Origin: Candidatus Bipolaricaulota bacterium
GTDB lineage: Bacteria; Bipolaricaulota; Bipolaricaulia; RBG-16-55-9
Assembly: GCA_027021605.1 (NCBI GenBank)
Contig: JALUUA010000097.1
Coordinates: 1 to 13,294, forward strand
Length of the DNA stretch: 13,294 nucleotides
Direction of reading: 5' to 3'
How positions within the stretch are numbered: position 1 is the first letter of the stretch; the number at the start of each line of letters is the position of its first letter. The notes under the pieces were generated by a model, which saw only the letters and a list, made by a program, of their open reading frames with translations, was not told the origin of the DNA and searched no databases. Positions 7,011-13,288 of the stretch are shown here, one piece after another. A program made the translations under genes and the position numbers.

Positions 7011-7057
7011 CCGAGGCGGAGGACCGGACGCCGGACGGAGACGGAACGGACGCCCCC

Positions 7058-7086
7058 TAGACGGGTGGAGCGGCCTTTGGTATCAT
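7058..7086 (+). promoter_or_regulatory. Candidate promoter of tRNA-Ser
   Basis: TAGACG (7058-7063) and TATCAT (7081-7086) are 17 bases apart and match the consensus at four and five of six positions. The predicted start near 7093 is about 8 bases before the mature tRNA, as is common for short tRNA leaders. Confidence 0.5.
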
Positions 7087-7100
7087 TTAGGACGCCCCAA

Positions 7101-7188
7101 GGAGGGATGTCCGAACGGTAAGGAGCCGGTCTCGAAAACCGGTACGGCCTTTACGGCCTTCGGGGTTCGAATCCCCGTCCCTCCGCCA
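7101..7188 (+). tRNA. tRNA-Ser (anticodon CGA)
   Basis: The 88-nt RNA folds as a class II tRNA. The acceptor arm is GGAGGGA (7101-7107) with TCCCTCC (7178-7184). The D stem is TCC/GGA. The anticodon stem CCGGT/ACCGG encloses loop CTCGAAA with anticodon CGA at 7133-7135, reading UCG. The long variable arm (about 7143-7160) contains GGCC/GGCC, and the T arm is CGGGG-TTCGAAT-CCCCG. The discriminator is G (7185), the bacterial serine identity base, and CCA is encoded (7186-7188). The long variable arm and anticodon together identify serine; the anticodon excludes selenocysteine. A promoter-like sequence precedes it and a terminator hairpin follows 17 bases later. Confidence 0.97.
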
Positions 7189-7205
7189 CCCGATTTAAGA
7201 ACAAA

Positions 7206-7236
7206 GGGGCAGCCGGCGCTGCCCCTTCTTCCTTTT
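7206..7236. terminator. Bidirectional intrinsic terminator between tRNA-Ser and rpoD
   Basis: GGGGCAGC (7206-7213) and GCTGCCCC (7218-7225) form a perfect 8-bp stem with a CGGC loop. On the plus strand it is followed by TTCTTCCTTTT (7226-7236), ending the tRNA transcript. On the minus strand it is followed by TTTGTTCTTAAAT, so it can also end the rpoD transcript, whose stop codon is 55 bases before it. Confidence 0.85.
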
Positions 7237-7280
7237 CCCCTTCTTCCGGCCCTGTGGGTGTGCGTTCGTTGCGAGCGCGG

Positions 7281-8303
<1,023 letters not shown>

Positions 8304-8396
8304 CGTGGATCCCTTCCCCTTCCTGTCTGCATTGGGGTGTGTTTTCGCTTGTGCTCACGTCGATGGCGGCATGGGCTCGTTCGCCGCAGGATGTTC

Positions 8397-8432
8397 AGAA
8401 AGAGAAAACCTCCCCGACCCCCGCACGGGAGG
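8397..8432 (-). terminator. Terminator-like hairpin (possible attenuator) inside the rpoD leader
   Basis: On the minus strand CCTCCC (8427-8432) pairs with GGGAGG (8409-8414) around a 12-base loop. The U-rich run TTTTCTCTTTCT (8408 down to 8397) follows directly. This is the layout of an intrinsic terminator, about 60-95 nt after the predicted rpoD transcription start and about 95 nt before the rpoD start codon. The upstream GGGGG at about 8448-8452 could pair with the 5' arm as an antiterminator. It could be an attenuator or the end of a small RNA. Confidence 0.5.
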
Positions 8433-8499
8433 GCCAAGGACGTCGTTCCCCCGAAAGCGCTGCCTCACGCGACCTCTTCGAGTGATCAAGGACACCCTC

Positions 8500-8528
8500 A
8501 CTATAGCACGGATGGCCCGTTTTGTCAA
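8500..8528 (-). promoter_or_regulatory. Strong sigma-70 promoter of rpoD
   Basis: On the minus strand a perfect TTGACA (8523-8528) and TATAGT (8500-8505) are spaced by 17 bases, the best promoter match in the window. The predicted start near 8493 gives rpoD a leader of about 190 nt. Its -35 box is three bases from the -35 box of the divergent promoter for the gene at 8568. Confidence 0.8.
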
Positions 8529-8531
8529 TAC

Positions 8532-8561
8532 TTGTCGGGGAAAAGTCCTCCACCGTATAAT
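8532..8561 (+). promoter_or_regulatory. Promoter of the HPGCRC protein gene, predicted leaderless
   Basis: TTGTCG (8532-8537) and a perfect TATAAT (8556-8561) are 18 bases apart. Only six bases separate TATAAT from the ATG at 8568, so the predicted start of transcription is at or next to the A of the start codon. No ribosome binding site can fit, implying a leaderless mRNA. Confidence 0.7.
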
Positions 8562-8567
8562 CTCACC

Positions 8568-9185
8568 ATGAACGGGTTTCTCGCTCGATGGAGACGCACA
8601 TCCCGCCGTCCCTCCGGGGTTTTGTATCAGTACTACGCCACGATACACCCCGAGACGTGCGGGGTCTGTCTCGACCATCACGGCCGCATCCTCGAGCGCC
8701 CCGAGGGCGAGGAGACCCCTCCCCTCCACCCGGGATGTCGTTGCTCCCTCTTGGAGTTTTCCGCGGGGGAGCTCGAGTATTACCGGGAGCAGGAGCGCCG
8801 GATGCGCGGGCGCGCCCAAGAAGAGCTCCGGAGACGGCGGCTCTTTCGCGAGGGGGAGGAGGCCCTCGCCCGGGGGGATTTCGAGGGGGCACTGGCCCGC
8901 TTCCGCGAGAGCGTCCAAATCGACGTCTTCACCTCGGACGTCGAGCACCTCTGCCGGGGGGAGTCCCCGAGGGGAGCGCTGGAGTCCGCACCCGAGGTGG
9001 CCCAACAGCTCCGGGATCTTTTCGTGAGGGCCTACCGCTGGAAGCACGACCTCCCCAAGTACCGCCACATGCCCGAGCGGATGCGCCTGGAGCGCCGCGA
9101 CCATGGGCTCCGGGTGATCCGCGAGCTGTTTGCGCCCTTCGTCGACGGCCCCGCGGGGGGATCGGGGGATGTTCCGCCGATGTGA
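8568..9185 (+). CDS. Small protein with phage gp7/Mu-F-like C-x2-C...HPGCRC motif and TPR-like helices
   Basis: The 205-residue product begins at an ATG six bases after a TATAAT box; the frame is open upstream, across rpoD on the other strand, but only this start fits the promoter. Residues about 20-64 carry YYATIHPETCGVC...LHPGCRCSLLEF, with C31, C34, H54, C57 and C59. The same spacing and the 'H-P-x-C-R-C' ending occur at the C-terminus of SPP1 gp7/Mu F-type phage head morphogenesis proteins, probably as a metal or structural knot. The rest differs: a charged helix (about 66-98), then a TPR-like helix pair around GEEALARGDFEGALARF (96-112), then an unrecognised basic C-terminal part. No capsid, portal or terminase gene is nearby, so it looks like a host protein. 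It overlaps the ComEA-like gene by 17 bases, so the two are probably co-expressed. Confidence 0.75.
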   Translation: MNGFLARWRRTSRRPSGVLYQYYATIHPETCGVCLDHHGRILERPEGEETPPLHPGCRCSLLEFSAGELEYYREQERRMRGRAQEELRRRRLFREGEEALARGDFEGALARFRESVQIDVFTSDVEHLCRGESPRGALESAPEVAQQLRDLFVRAYRWKHDLPKYRHMPERMRLERRDHGLRVIRELFAPFVDGPAGGSGDVPPM

Positions 9186-9501
9186 GGGCCGGGCGCTCTT
9201 GGTCCTCGCCGCTGCCGCCCTCCTGGGGCTGGCCCTCTCGAAGGGCTCCTTCCCCGCAAGGGAGTTCTCGCTTCCCGCCGAGTTCCGGAGGGCCGAGCTT
9301 CGGGGGCCCGTCGACCTCAACCGGGCCTCGTTCGCGGAGCTGTTGGCGCTGCCCGGCGTGGGCCCCGCGCTGGCGGAGCGCATCTTGCAGTACCGCTGGG
9401 TCCACGGGCCGTTCCGCTCCGTCGAGGAACTGGAAAACGTCCCCGGGATCGGGCCCCGGCTCCTCGAGAAGTTGCGCGATAAGATCACCGTGGGCCGGTG
9501 A
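9169..9501 (+). CDS. ComEA-like helix-hairpin-helix DNA-binding protein, membrane-anchored
   Basis: From the ATG at 9169, preceded by GGGGGG about 8 bases upstream, the product has 110 residues. It has one N-terminal membrane helix (about 9-24). The ComEA-type tandem helix-hairpin-helix domain follows: VDLNRAS (48-54), first hairpin LPGVGPALAERI (61-72), YRWVHGPFRSVEEL, then second hairpin VPGIGPRLLEKL (91-102). In competent bacteria ComEA binds incoming DNA at the outer face of the membrane and passes it to ComEC; the size and domain order match. No comEC or pilus gene is visible here, so the role in DNA uptake is inferred. Similar proteins also occur in bacteria not known to be competent. 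The start lies inside the preceding gene, which suggests translational coupling. Confidence 0.88.
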   Translation: MFRRCEGRALLVLAAAALLGLALSKGSFPAREFSLPAEFRRAELRGPVDLNRASFAELLALPGVGPALAERILQYRWVHGPFRSVEELENVPGIGPRLLEKLRDKITVGR

Positions 9502-9530
9502 CACGGGAGGAACGGACAACGAGGTCCGCT

Positions 9531-9560
9531 TTGCCGCTCCGGGCCCTTGCGTGCTATACT
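9531..9560 (+). promoter_or_regulatory. Candidate extended -10 promoter of the EF-G-like gene
   Basis: TTGCCG (9531-9536) and TATACT (9555-9560) are 18 bases apart. The -10 box carries an upstream TGC (9552-9554), the extended -10 element. Transcription should start near 9567, leaving a leader of about 90 nt. Confidence 0.6.
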
Positions 9561-9620
9561 CCCTGCGTCACCTTCGCGTGCTTGTTTACAAGACCGAGAA
9601 CCGCTTGGGAAAAGAACGCG

Positions 9621-9634
9621 CGCCGCGAGCGGCG
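9621..9634 (+). promoter_or_regulatory. Leader hairpin before the EF-G-like gene
   Basis: CGCCG (9621-9625) and CGGCG (9630-9634) form a GC-only 5-bp stem with a CGAG loop. It sits 8 bases upstream of the AGGAGGGAT ribosome binding site (9643-9651). It may tune initiation; there is no T run and so no terminator. Confidence 0.3.
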
Positions 9635-9657
9635 AACTCAGACAGGAGGGATAGGAC

Positions 9658-11634
9658 GTGGGGGATGTACGAACCCTGTGCTTCGTCGGACACTCCGGAT
9701 CGGGCAAGACCGCCCTGGCAGAAGCGATTCTCCGGTGGGGTGGCGCTCCCACCGAGCTCGACGGCAGCCCCGAGGCCGAGGCCCGCGGCGGCTCCGTTGA
9801 CCTGAACGTCGCCGGGTTCCAGAAGGGCGATCAGACCCTCTATATCTTGGATGCCCCCGGATTCGGCGAGTTCATCGAGGAGAGCTACAAGGGGCTCCGG
9901 GTCGCCGACACGGGCGTGCTCGTCCTAAACGCCGAGAAGGGCCCGGAGGTCCTCACCGAGAAGGCCTGGGACCTCATCAACGAGTACGAAAAGCCTGCCC
10001 TGGCGCTCGTCCACCGCATGGACCTCCCCAACGCGAAGTTTGCCGAGATCCTTGAACAGCTGAAGGAGCAGCTCGGGGGGAACTTCGCCCCGGTGCAGTG
10101 GCCCATCGTCCAGAACGGGCAGTTTGTGGGCGTGGTGGACGTCCTCGAGCAGAAGGCTTTCTACTTTGACGGCAAGACGGGGGAGGTGCCCGGGGAGCTG
10201 GCCGACCCGGTCGCCTCGGCGCGGGAGGCCCTCATCGAGGGCGTCGCCGAGGCGGACGAGGCGCTGATGGAGCGCTTCCTCGAGGACCAGGAGATCTCCA
10301 CGGCCGAGATTCAAGCCGCCCTCAAGAAGGCCGTCCGGGAGCGCTCGGTAGTCCCGGTGCTGGCCACCTCCACCCAAGCGCCCAAGTCCCTCGAGATGTT
10401 TGTGAAGTTCGTCCAGGAAGCGACGCCCTCGTTCGCCGATCTCACTGAGAAGACAGAGGGCTTGCGGGCCCTTACCTTCAACGTCTCCTCGGATCAGTAC
10501 CTGGGGCTTATGGCTTATGTGAAGCTCTACGGCGGGACCCTCAAGGAGGGCATGGAGATCGTGGACGTCAACAAGGGAACCAAGGAGCGGGTGCGCGAGA
10601 TCCTGCGGCCCATCGGCGAGAAGCCCCAGAAGACCTCCGAAGTCGGCCCCGGGGAGATCGCGATCCTCACGAAGCTGGGGGAGTTCGCCTTAGGGGATAC
10701 GTTCGCGGACCAAGAGGGCGTCGAGCCCCTCTCGCTGGGGGACCTGCCGAAGCCCGTCTTCGCCCGGGCGATCGAGCCGCTCACCCAGCAGGATGAGGAG
10801 AAGATGAGCTCCGCGCTCCGGGAGCTGGTGCTCACCAAGGCGACGCTCAGCGTCCACCGGGACGACGTCACCAAGGAGACGATCGTCTCGGGGATGGGGG
10901 ATACCCAGCTCTCCGTGCTCACGGAGCGCCTCAAGAACCGCTTCGGCGTGGGCGTCCGGCTCCTGCGGCCGCTCGTGCCCTACAAGGAGACGATCACGAA
11001 GACGGCCCAGGGGAACTACAAGCACAAGAAGCAGACGGGCGGCCGCGGCCAGTACGGCGAGGTCCACCTCCGGGTGGAGCCCCTCCCGCGGGGTGCGGGG
11101 TTTGAGTTCGTCGACGAGATCAAGGGGGGCGTGATCCCCGGGCAGTTCATCCCCGCGGTGGAGAAGGGCGTCGTCGAGGCGATGCAGGAGGGCGTCTTCG
11201 GGTACCCCATGACGGACATCAAGGTGGCCGTCTTCTTCGGGAGCCACCACCCCGTGGACTCGTCGGAGATCGCCTTCAAGATCGCGGCCTCCCAGGCGTT
11301 CAAGATCGCCGTCCAGAACGATACGCCCGTGCTCTTAGAGCCCGTGATGAAGCTCACCGTGCTCACCCCCCGCGAGTTCACGGGGGACATCATGAGCAGC
11401 CTGTCGGGCAAGCGCGGTAAGATCCTGGGGATGAACCCCGAGGGGGAGCGGTGGGAGCGCATCGAGGCCGAGGCGCCCCTGGCCGAGATTCAAGACTACG
11501 CGCTGGAGCTCAAATCCATTACCCAGGGGCGGGCGACGCTGCAGATGGAGTTCGCCTACTACCAGCCCGTCACCAGCGACAAGCTGCGGGAAGAACTCCT
11601 CAAGCGGGAGCAGCGCGAGGCCCCGACGCACTGA
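9658..11634 (+). CDS. EF-G paralogue (EF-G-2-like) with degenerate GTPase motifs
   Basis: The 658-residue product starts at GTG with a strong AGGAGGGAT site. All EF-G domains are present: G (1-260), II (about 267-345), III (about 364-445), IV (about 446-564, with GGRGQYGEVHLRVEP and HHPVDSSEIAFKIA) and V (about 565-645). EF-G drives tRNA-mRNA translocation and ribosome recycling. The P-loop GHSGSGKT (11-18) is intact. Switch I is shortened and lacks R-G-I-T-I. The catalytic D-T-P-G-H is D65-A-P-G-F69, so the activating His is missing. The N-K-x-D guanine motif is HRMD (119-122), and the S-A-x-K motif is not recognisable. Thermus EF-G-2 is known to share a D-A-P-G-aromatic motif. The cell surely has a canonical EF-G elsewhere. 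This protein may be a slow GTPase, a stress or ribosome-rescue factor, or a pseudo-GTPase. Confidence 0.92.
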   Translation: MGDVRTLCFVGHSGSGKTALAEAILRWGGAPTELDGSPEAEARGGSVDLNVAGFQKGDQTLYILDAPGFGEFIEESYKGLRVADTGVLVLNAEKGPEVLTEKAWDLINEYEKPALALVHRMDLPNAKFAEILEQLKEQLGGNFAPVQWPIVQNGQFVGVVDVLEQKAFYFDGKTGEVPGELADPVASAREALIEGVAEADEALMERFLEDQEISTAEIQAALKKAVRERSVVPVLATSTQAPKSLEMFVKFVQEATPSFADLTEKTEGLRALTFNVSSDQYLGLMAYVKLYGGTLKEGMEIVDVNKGTKERVREILRPIGEKPQKTSEVGPGEIAILTKLGEFALGDTFADQEGVEPLSLGDLPKPVFARAIEPLTQQDEEKMSSALRELVLTKATLSVHRDDVTKETIVSGMGDTQLSVLTERLKNRFGVGVRLLRPLVPYKETITKTAQGNYKHKKQTGGRGQYGEVHLRVEPLPRGAGFEFVDEIKGGVIPGQFIPAVEKGVVEAMQEGVFGYPMTDIKVAVFFGSHHPVDSSEIAFKIAASQAFKIAVQNDTPVLLEPVMKLTVLTPREFTGDIMSSLSGKRGKILGMNPEGERWERIEAEAPLAEIQDYALELKSITQGRATLQMEFAYYQPVTSDKLREELLKREQREAPTH

Positions 11635-11654
11635 CGCCTTAAGGGGCCATGGGC

Positions 11655-12077
11655 ATGAAGAAGCTGCGGGTAAAGACGAGCCGAGAGCAGGAACTGATCG
11701 ACATCACCCCGCAGGTGGAGCGGGCGGTGCGCGAGCTGGGGCTCACCGAGGGCGCCTGCCTGCTGTACGTCCCCCACACGACCGCGGGGATTGCGATCAA
11801 CGAGAACGCCGACCCCGCCGTCAAGGAGGACATCTTAGACGCGCTGGTGCGCCTGGTGCCCAAGTCCTTAGACTACAAGCACCTCGAGGGGAATGCCCAT
11901 GCGCACATCCAGTCGAGCCTGCTGGGGCACTCCGTGCTTGTGCCCGTCGAGGGGGGGAAGCTCCAGCTGGGGACGTGGCAGGGGGTGCTCTTCGGGGAGT
12001 TCGACGGCCCACGGGAGCGCACGGTGTGGGTGATCCCCTTAGAGAGCCCCTCCGGGGCTGCGCAAACTAGGGAATAA
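11655..12077 (+). CDS. YjbQ/UPF0047 family protein
   Basis: The 140-residue product matches the small trimeric YjbQ family. The signature segments are VPHTTAGIAINENADPAVKEDI in the middle, HAHIQSSLLGHSVLVPVEGGKLQLGTWQG, and a final strand RTVWVIPLE. Conserved His and Asn/Asp residues in those segments form the presumed active site. The biochemical role is unsettled; weak thiamine-phosphate synthase activity has been reported for E. coli YjbQ. The ATG at 11655 is preferred to the one at 11649 because AAGGGG (11641-11646) is 8 bases from it but only 2 from the other. It lies about 20 bases after the EF-G-like gene and is probably co-transcribed with it. Its stop overlaps the opposing toxin gene by 11 bases. 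Confidence 0.9.
   Translation: MKKLRVKTSREQELIDITPQVERAVRELGLTEGACLLYVPHTTAGIAINENADPAVKEDILDALVRLVPKSLDYKHLEGNAHAHIQSSLLGHSVLVPVEGGKLQLGTWQGVLFGEFDGPRERTVWVIPLESPSGAAQTRE
12045..12059. terminator. Short hairpin at the yjbQ/vapC convergent junction
   Basis: AGCCCC (12045-12050) and GGGGCT (12054-12059) form a perfect 6-bp stem with a 3-base loop. It lies inside the end of the yjbQ-like gene and 8 bases beyond the vapC stop on the minus strand. No clear T run follows on either strand, so it is at best a weak terminator. Confidence 0.3.
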
Positions 12078-12513
12078 GAAGAAAGCCCATCGTGCGAAAG
12101 TGGGTATCGAAGGCGAACGCCTCTCGGATTCCCTTTTGTTTCATGAGGGCAAAGCTCACGGCGTCGGTGTAGCTGAAGTCTTGGTCCCGATAGCGTCGTA
12201 GGATTTCCTCGGCCTCCCGCTCCAGCTCGGGTGTGGAGTAGACCTTGCGGATGCGGGGGCTGACGGCCAGCCGCTCCAGAAACTCGATTGCCGCTCCGTG
12301 TCCCGCCTCTCGCCGCAGCAGGATGTACGTCTCGGCTACCACGAGGTTTGTGGTGACCAAGGGATATTTACGAAGCAGCATAGGATAAACTTGCACCGCT
12401 TCTTCGTGATGGGCATCGTCCTCCACGGCCAGGGCGATCCACGCTCCGGTGTCCACAAAGACCTCGTTTCGCTTCCTCGTTGTGGGCCGTTGCCTCTTTC
12501 TTTTCTTACTCAT
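12067..12513 (-). CDS. VapC-type PIN-domain toxin ribonuclease
   Basis: The 148-residue product is a PIN-domain nuclease. The acidic catalytic set is complete: D21 in FVDTGAW, E61 in VVAETY, D117 in YTDAVSF and D136 in FDTHF, arranged as in VapC toxins that cleave tRNA or rRNA using Mg2+. An extra basic N-terminal stretch (KKRKRQRP and TRKR, residues 3-15) precedes the first strand and may contact RNA. The ATG at 12511-12513 overlaps the antitoxin stop in ATGAGTAA, which implies translational coupling; no separate ribosome site is seen. GTG codons at 12516 and 12522 are alternative starts. The gene is second in a two-gene unit with a ribbon-helix-helix antitoxin. The tail overlaps the yjbQ-like gene. 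Confidence 0.9.
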   Translation of the reverse strand: MSKKRKRQRPTTRKRNEVFVDTGAWIALAVEDDAHHEEAVQVYPMLLRKYPLVTTNLVVAETYILLRREAGHGAAIEFLERLAVSPRIRKVYSTPELEREAEEILRRYRDQDFSYTDAVSFALMKQKGIREAFAFDTHFRTMGFLLIP

Positions 12514-12757
12514 CACGAGCACGAGCGAAGCAGGCTAAATGCTCGTCATGGCGCTCGGAGAGGTCGGTCCGACCGACCTTACCCGCCAGCCCGATGATCC
12601 CCAAGGAGGGATCTTGATCCGGGGGAAGGAGGTCCTTGAGATAGCGATCGATACTCTCGCGGATGAGCTGGGACTTGGAAACCCCACGGGCTCGGGCCAG
12701 CAGGCGAAGTTGTCGATCCTGCTCCTCTTCCAGGTAGATCTGCACCTTGGCCTTCAT
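12506..12757 (-). CDS. Ribbon-helix-helix (CopG/VapB-like) antitoxin
   Basis: The 83-residue product has a ribbon-helix-helix DNA-binding fold at the N-terminus. MKAKVQIYLEEEQDRQL forms the beta strand and first helix, then RARGVSKSQLIRESIDRYL gives the turn and second helix. The acidic C-terminal part (LSERHDEH, ending ARARDE) is the likely toxin-neutralising region. It binds the PIN toxin encoded by the overlapping downstream gene and should repress its own operon. The ATG at 12755-12757 is chosen because the strand normally begins within a few residues of the start and because the candidate promoter would start transcription near 12769. Upstream TTG (12787) and ATG (12784) codons in frame would lie before that point. 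Confidence 0.88.
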   Translation of the reverse strand: MKAKVQIYLEEEQDRQLRLLARARGVSKSQLIRESIDRYLKDLLPPDQDPSLGIIGLAGKVGRTDLSERHDEHLACFARARDE

Positions 12758-12774
12758 GAGGATCACCGTCGAGG

Positions 12775-12792
12775 GAATATACATCAATATTC
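12775..12792. promoter_or_regulatory. Palindromic operator candidate for VapBC autoregulation
   Basis: GAATAT and ATATTC form a perfect inverted repeat with a 6-base spacer (12775-12792). It is AT-rich in a GC-rich region. It covers the -10 box of the toxin-antitoxin promoter, the usual place for a ribbon-helix-helix antitoxin to bind. The near-direct repeats ATATACAT and ATATTCAT with a 10-bp period overlap it and would suit two dimers on one DNA face. Confidence 0.6.
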
Positions 12793-12805
12793 ATGACATT
12801 GCCAA
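12776..12805 (-). promoter_or_regulatory. Candidate promoter of the VapBC operon
   Basis: On the minus strand TTGGCA (12800-12805) and TATATT (12776-12781) are 18 bases apart, each matching consensus at five of six positions. The predicted start near 12769 gives a leader of about 12 nt before the antitoxin ATG. Confidence 0.6.
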
Positions 12806-12817
12806 GAGCGCCATCGC

Positions 12818-12837
12818 AAGGGCGAGTGGCCGCCCTT
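12818..12837. repeat. 7-bp inverted repeat between the VapBC promoter and the next gene
   Basis: AAGGGCG (12818-12824) and CGCCCTT (12831-12837) are perfect reverse complements with a 6-base spacer. The repeat lies upstream of the -10-like TACAAT (12850-12855) of the next gene, near the expected -35 position, where no good -35 box is visible. It may be an operator or a small hairpin; no T run follows. Confidence 0.4.
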
Positions 12838-12849
12838 CGGAGTTTGGGC

Positions 12850-12855
12850 TACAAT
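12850..12855 (+). promoter_or_regulatory. Possible -10 box for the four-cysteine membrane protein gene
   Basis: TACAAT (12850-12855) matches TATAAT at five of six positions. It lies about 33 bases before the ATG, with a strong ribosome site between. No convincing -35 box is found 16-18 bases upstream, so this promoter would need an activator or is not real. Confidence 0.3.
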
Positions 12856-12887
12856 TCCCGCGAAGGAGTCCAGCATAAGGAGGGGCC

Positions 12888-13271
12888 ATGCGGGAACTGC
12901 TGCAGCTGGTGCTGGCTGTCGCCGTCGTTACCGTCCTCGCCTTCTTGATCGTCCAGACGACCACCGACGCCGTCTCCCAACGCGAGCGCCTTCTCGAGAC
13001 GATCGAGGACCTGCTCACCCGCGAGTCCGTCACGCTCATCGACTTCATCGAGGCGCTGGGGCAGCCCAAGTCCCTGGAGCCCGTCACCTGCGACGGGGCC
13101 AAATGCGTGAAGGCCGTCTGGGATCTCTCGTATGCCACCGTGGAGTGCTGGAAGCGCCTGGTGGTCATCCTCAACGAGGAAGCGGAGCGGGTCTTCTACT
13201 CTGAGCTCACGGACCTGGTGGTGGTCTCCCGCTCCGAGGAGGGGGCCCGCTGCATCGAGGCCCCCCGGTAA
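12888..13271 (+). CDS. Small membrane-anchored protein with four cysteines, function unknown
   Basis: The ATG at 12888 follows a very good AAGGAGGGG site, so the gene is likely real. The 127-residue product has one N-terminal hydrophobic helix (about 4-22) with no lipobox. The remainder is soluble and probably extracytoplasmic. It contains four cysteines, C68 and C73 in VTCDGAKCVKAVW, C87 in VECWKR and C122 near the end, which could form two disulfides. Helical segments around LLETIEDLLTRESVTLIDFIEAL (35-57) suggest a small helical bundle. I recognise no family. It is separated from the VapBC pair by a divergent intergenic region and seems to be followed by another gene on the same strand. 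Confidence 0.75.
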   Translation: MRELLQLVLAVAVVTVLAFLIVQTTTDAVSQRERLLETIEDLLTRESVTLIDFIEALGQPKSLEPVTCDGAKCVKAVWDLSYATVECWKRLVVILNEEAERVFYSELTDLVVVSRSEEGARCIEAPR

Positions 13272-13288
13272 AGTAAGGGCAGCCAGCC

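Noticed and set aside
7016..7052. Repeated CGGAC/GGAC units between the PKD gene and tRNA-Ser
   Set aside because: The units are irregular and short, within GC-rich intergenic DNA, with no consistent period, so probably compositional.
7101..7188. Selenocysteine tRNA
   Set aside because: The long variable arm is shared, but the anticodon is CGA, not TCA, and the acceptor stem is the normal 7 bp.
8568..8760. HPGCRC motif as a sign of a prophage remnant
   Set aside because: No portal, terminase, capsid, integrase or att-like repeat is visible, and all neighbours are housekeeping genes. A host protein is more likely.
8355..9752. Minus-strand open frame of 465 codons spanning the rpoD leader and beyond
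   Set aside because: It runs through the rpoD promoter and antisense to two supported genes. Its composition is that of GC-rich antisense.
8588..9805. Alternative plus-strand frame of 405 codons over the comEA-like region
   Set aside because: It is Arg/Pro/Gly-rich and runs across a promoter and into the EF-G-like gene in another frame, so it is a shadow.
12820..12840. Intrinsic terminator at the 7-bp inverted repeat
   Set aside because: No T run follows on either strand, and it lies upstream of divergent genes where a terminator is not expected.
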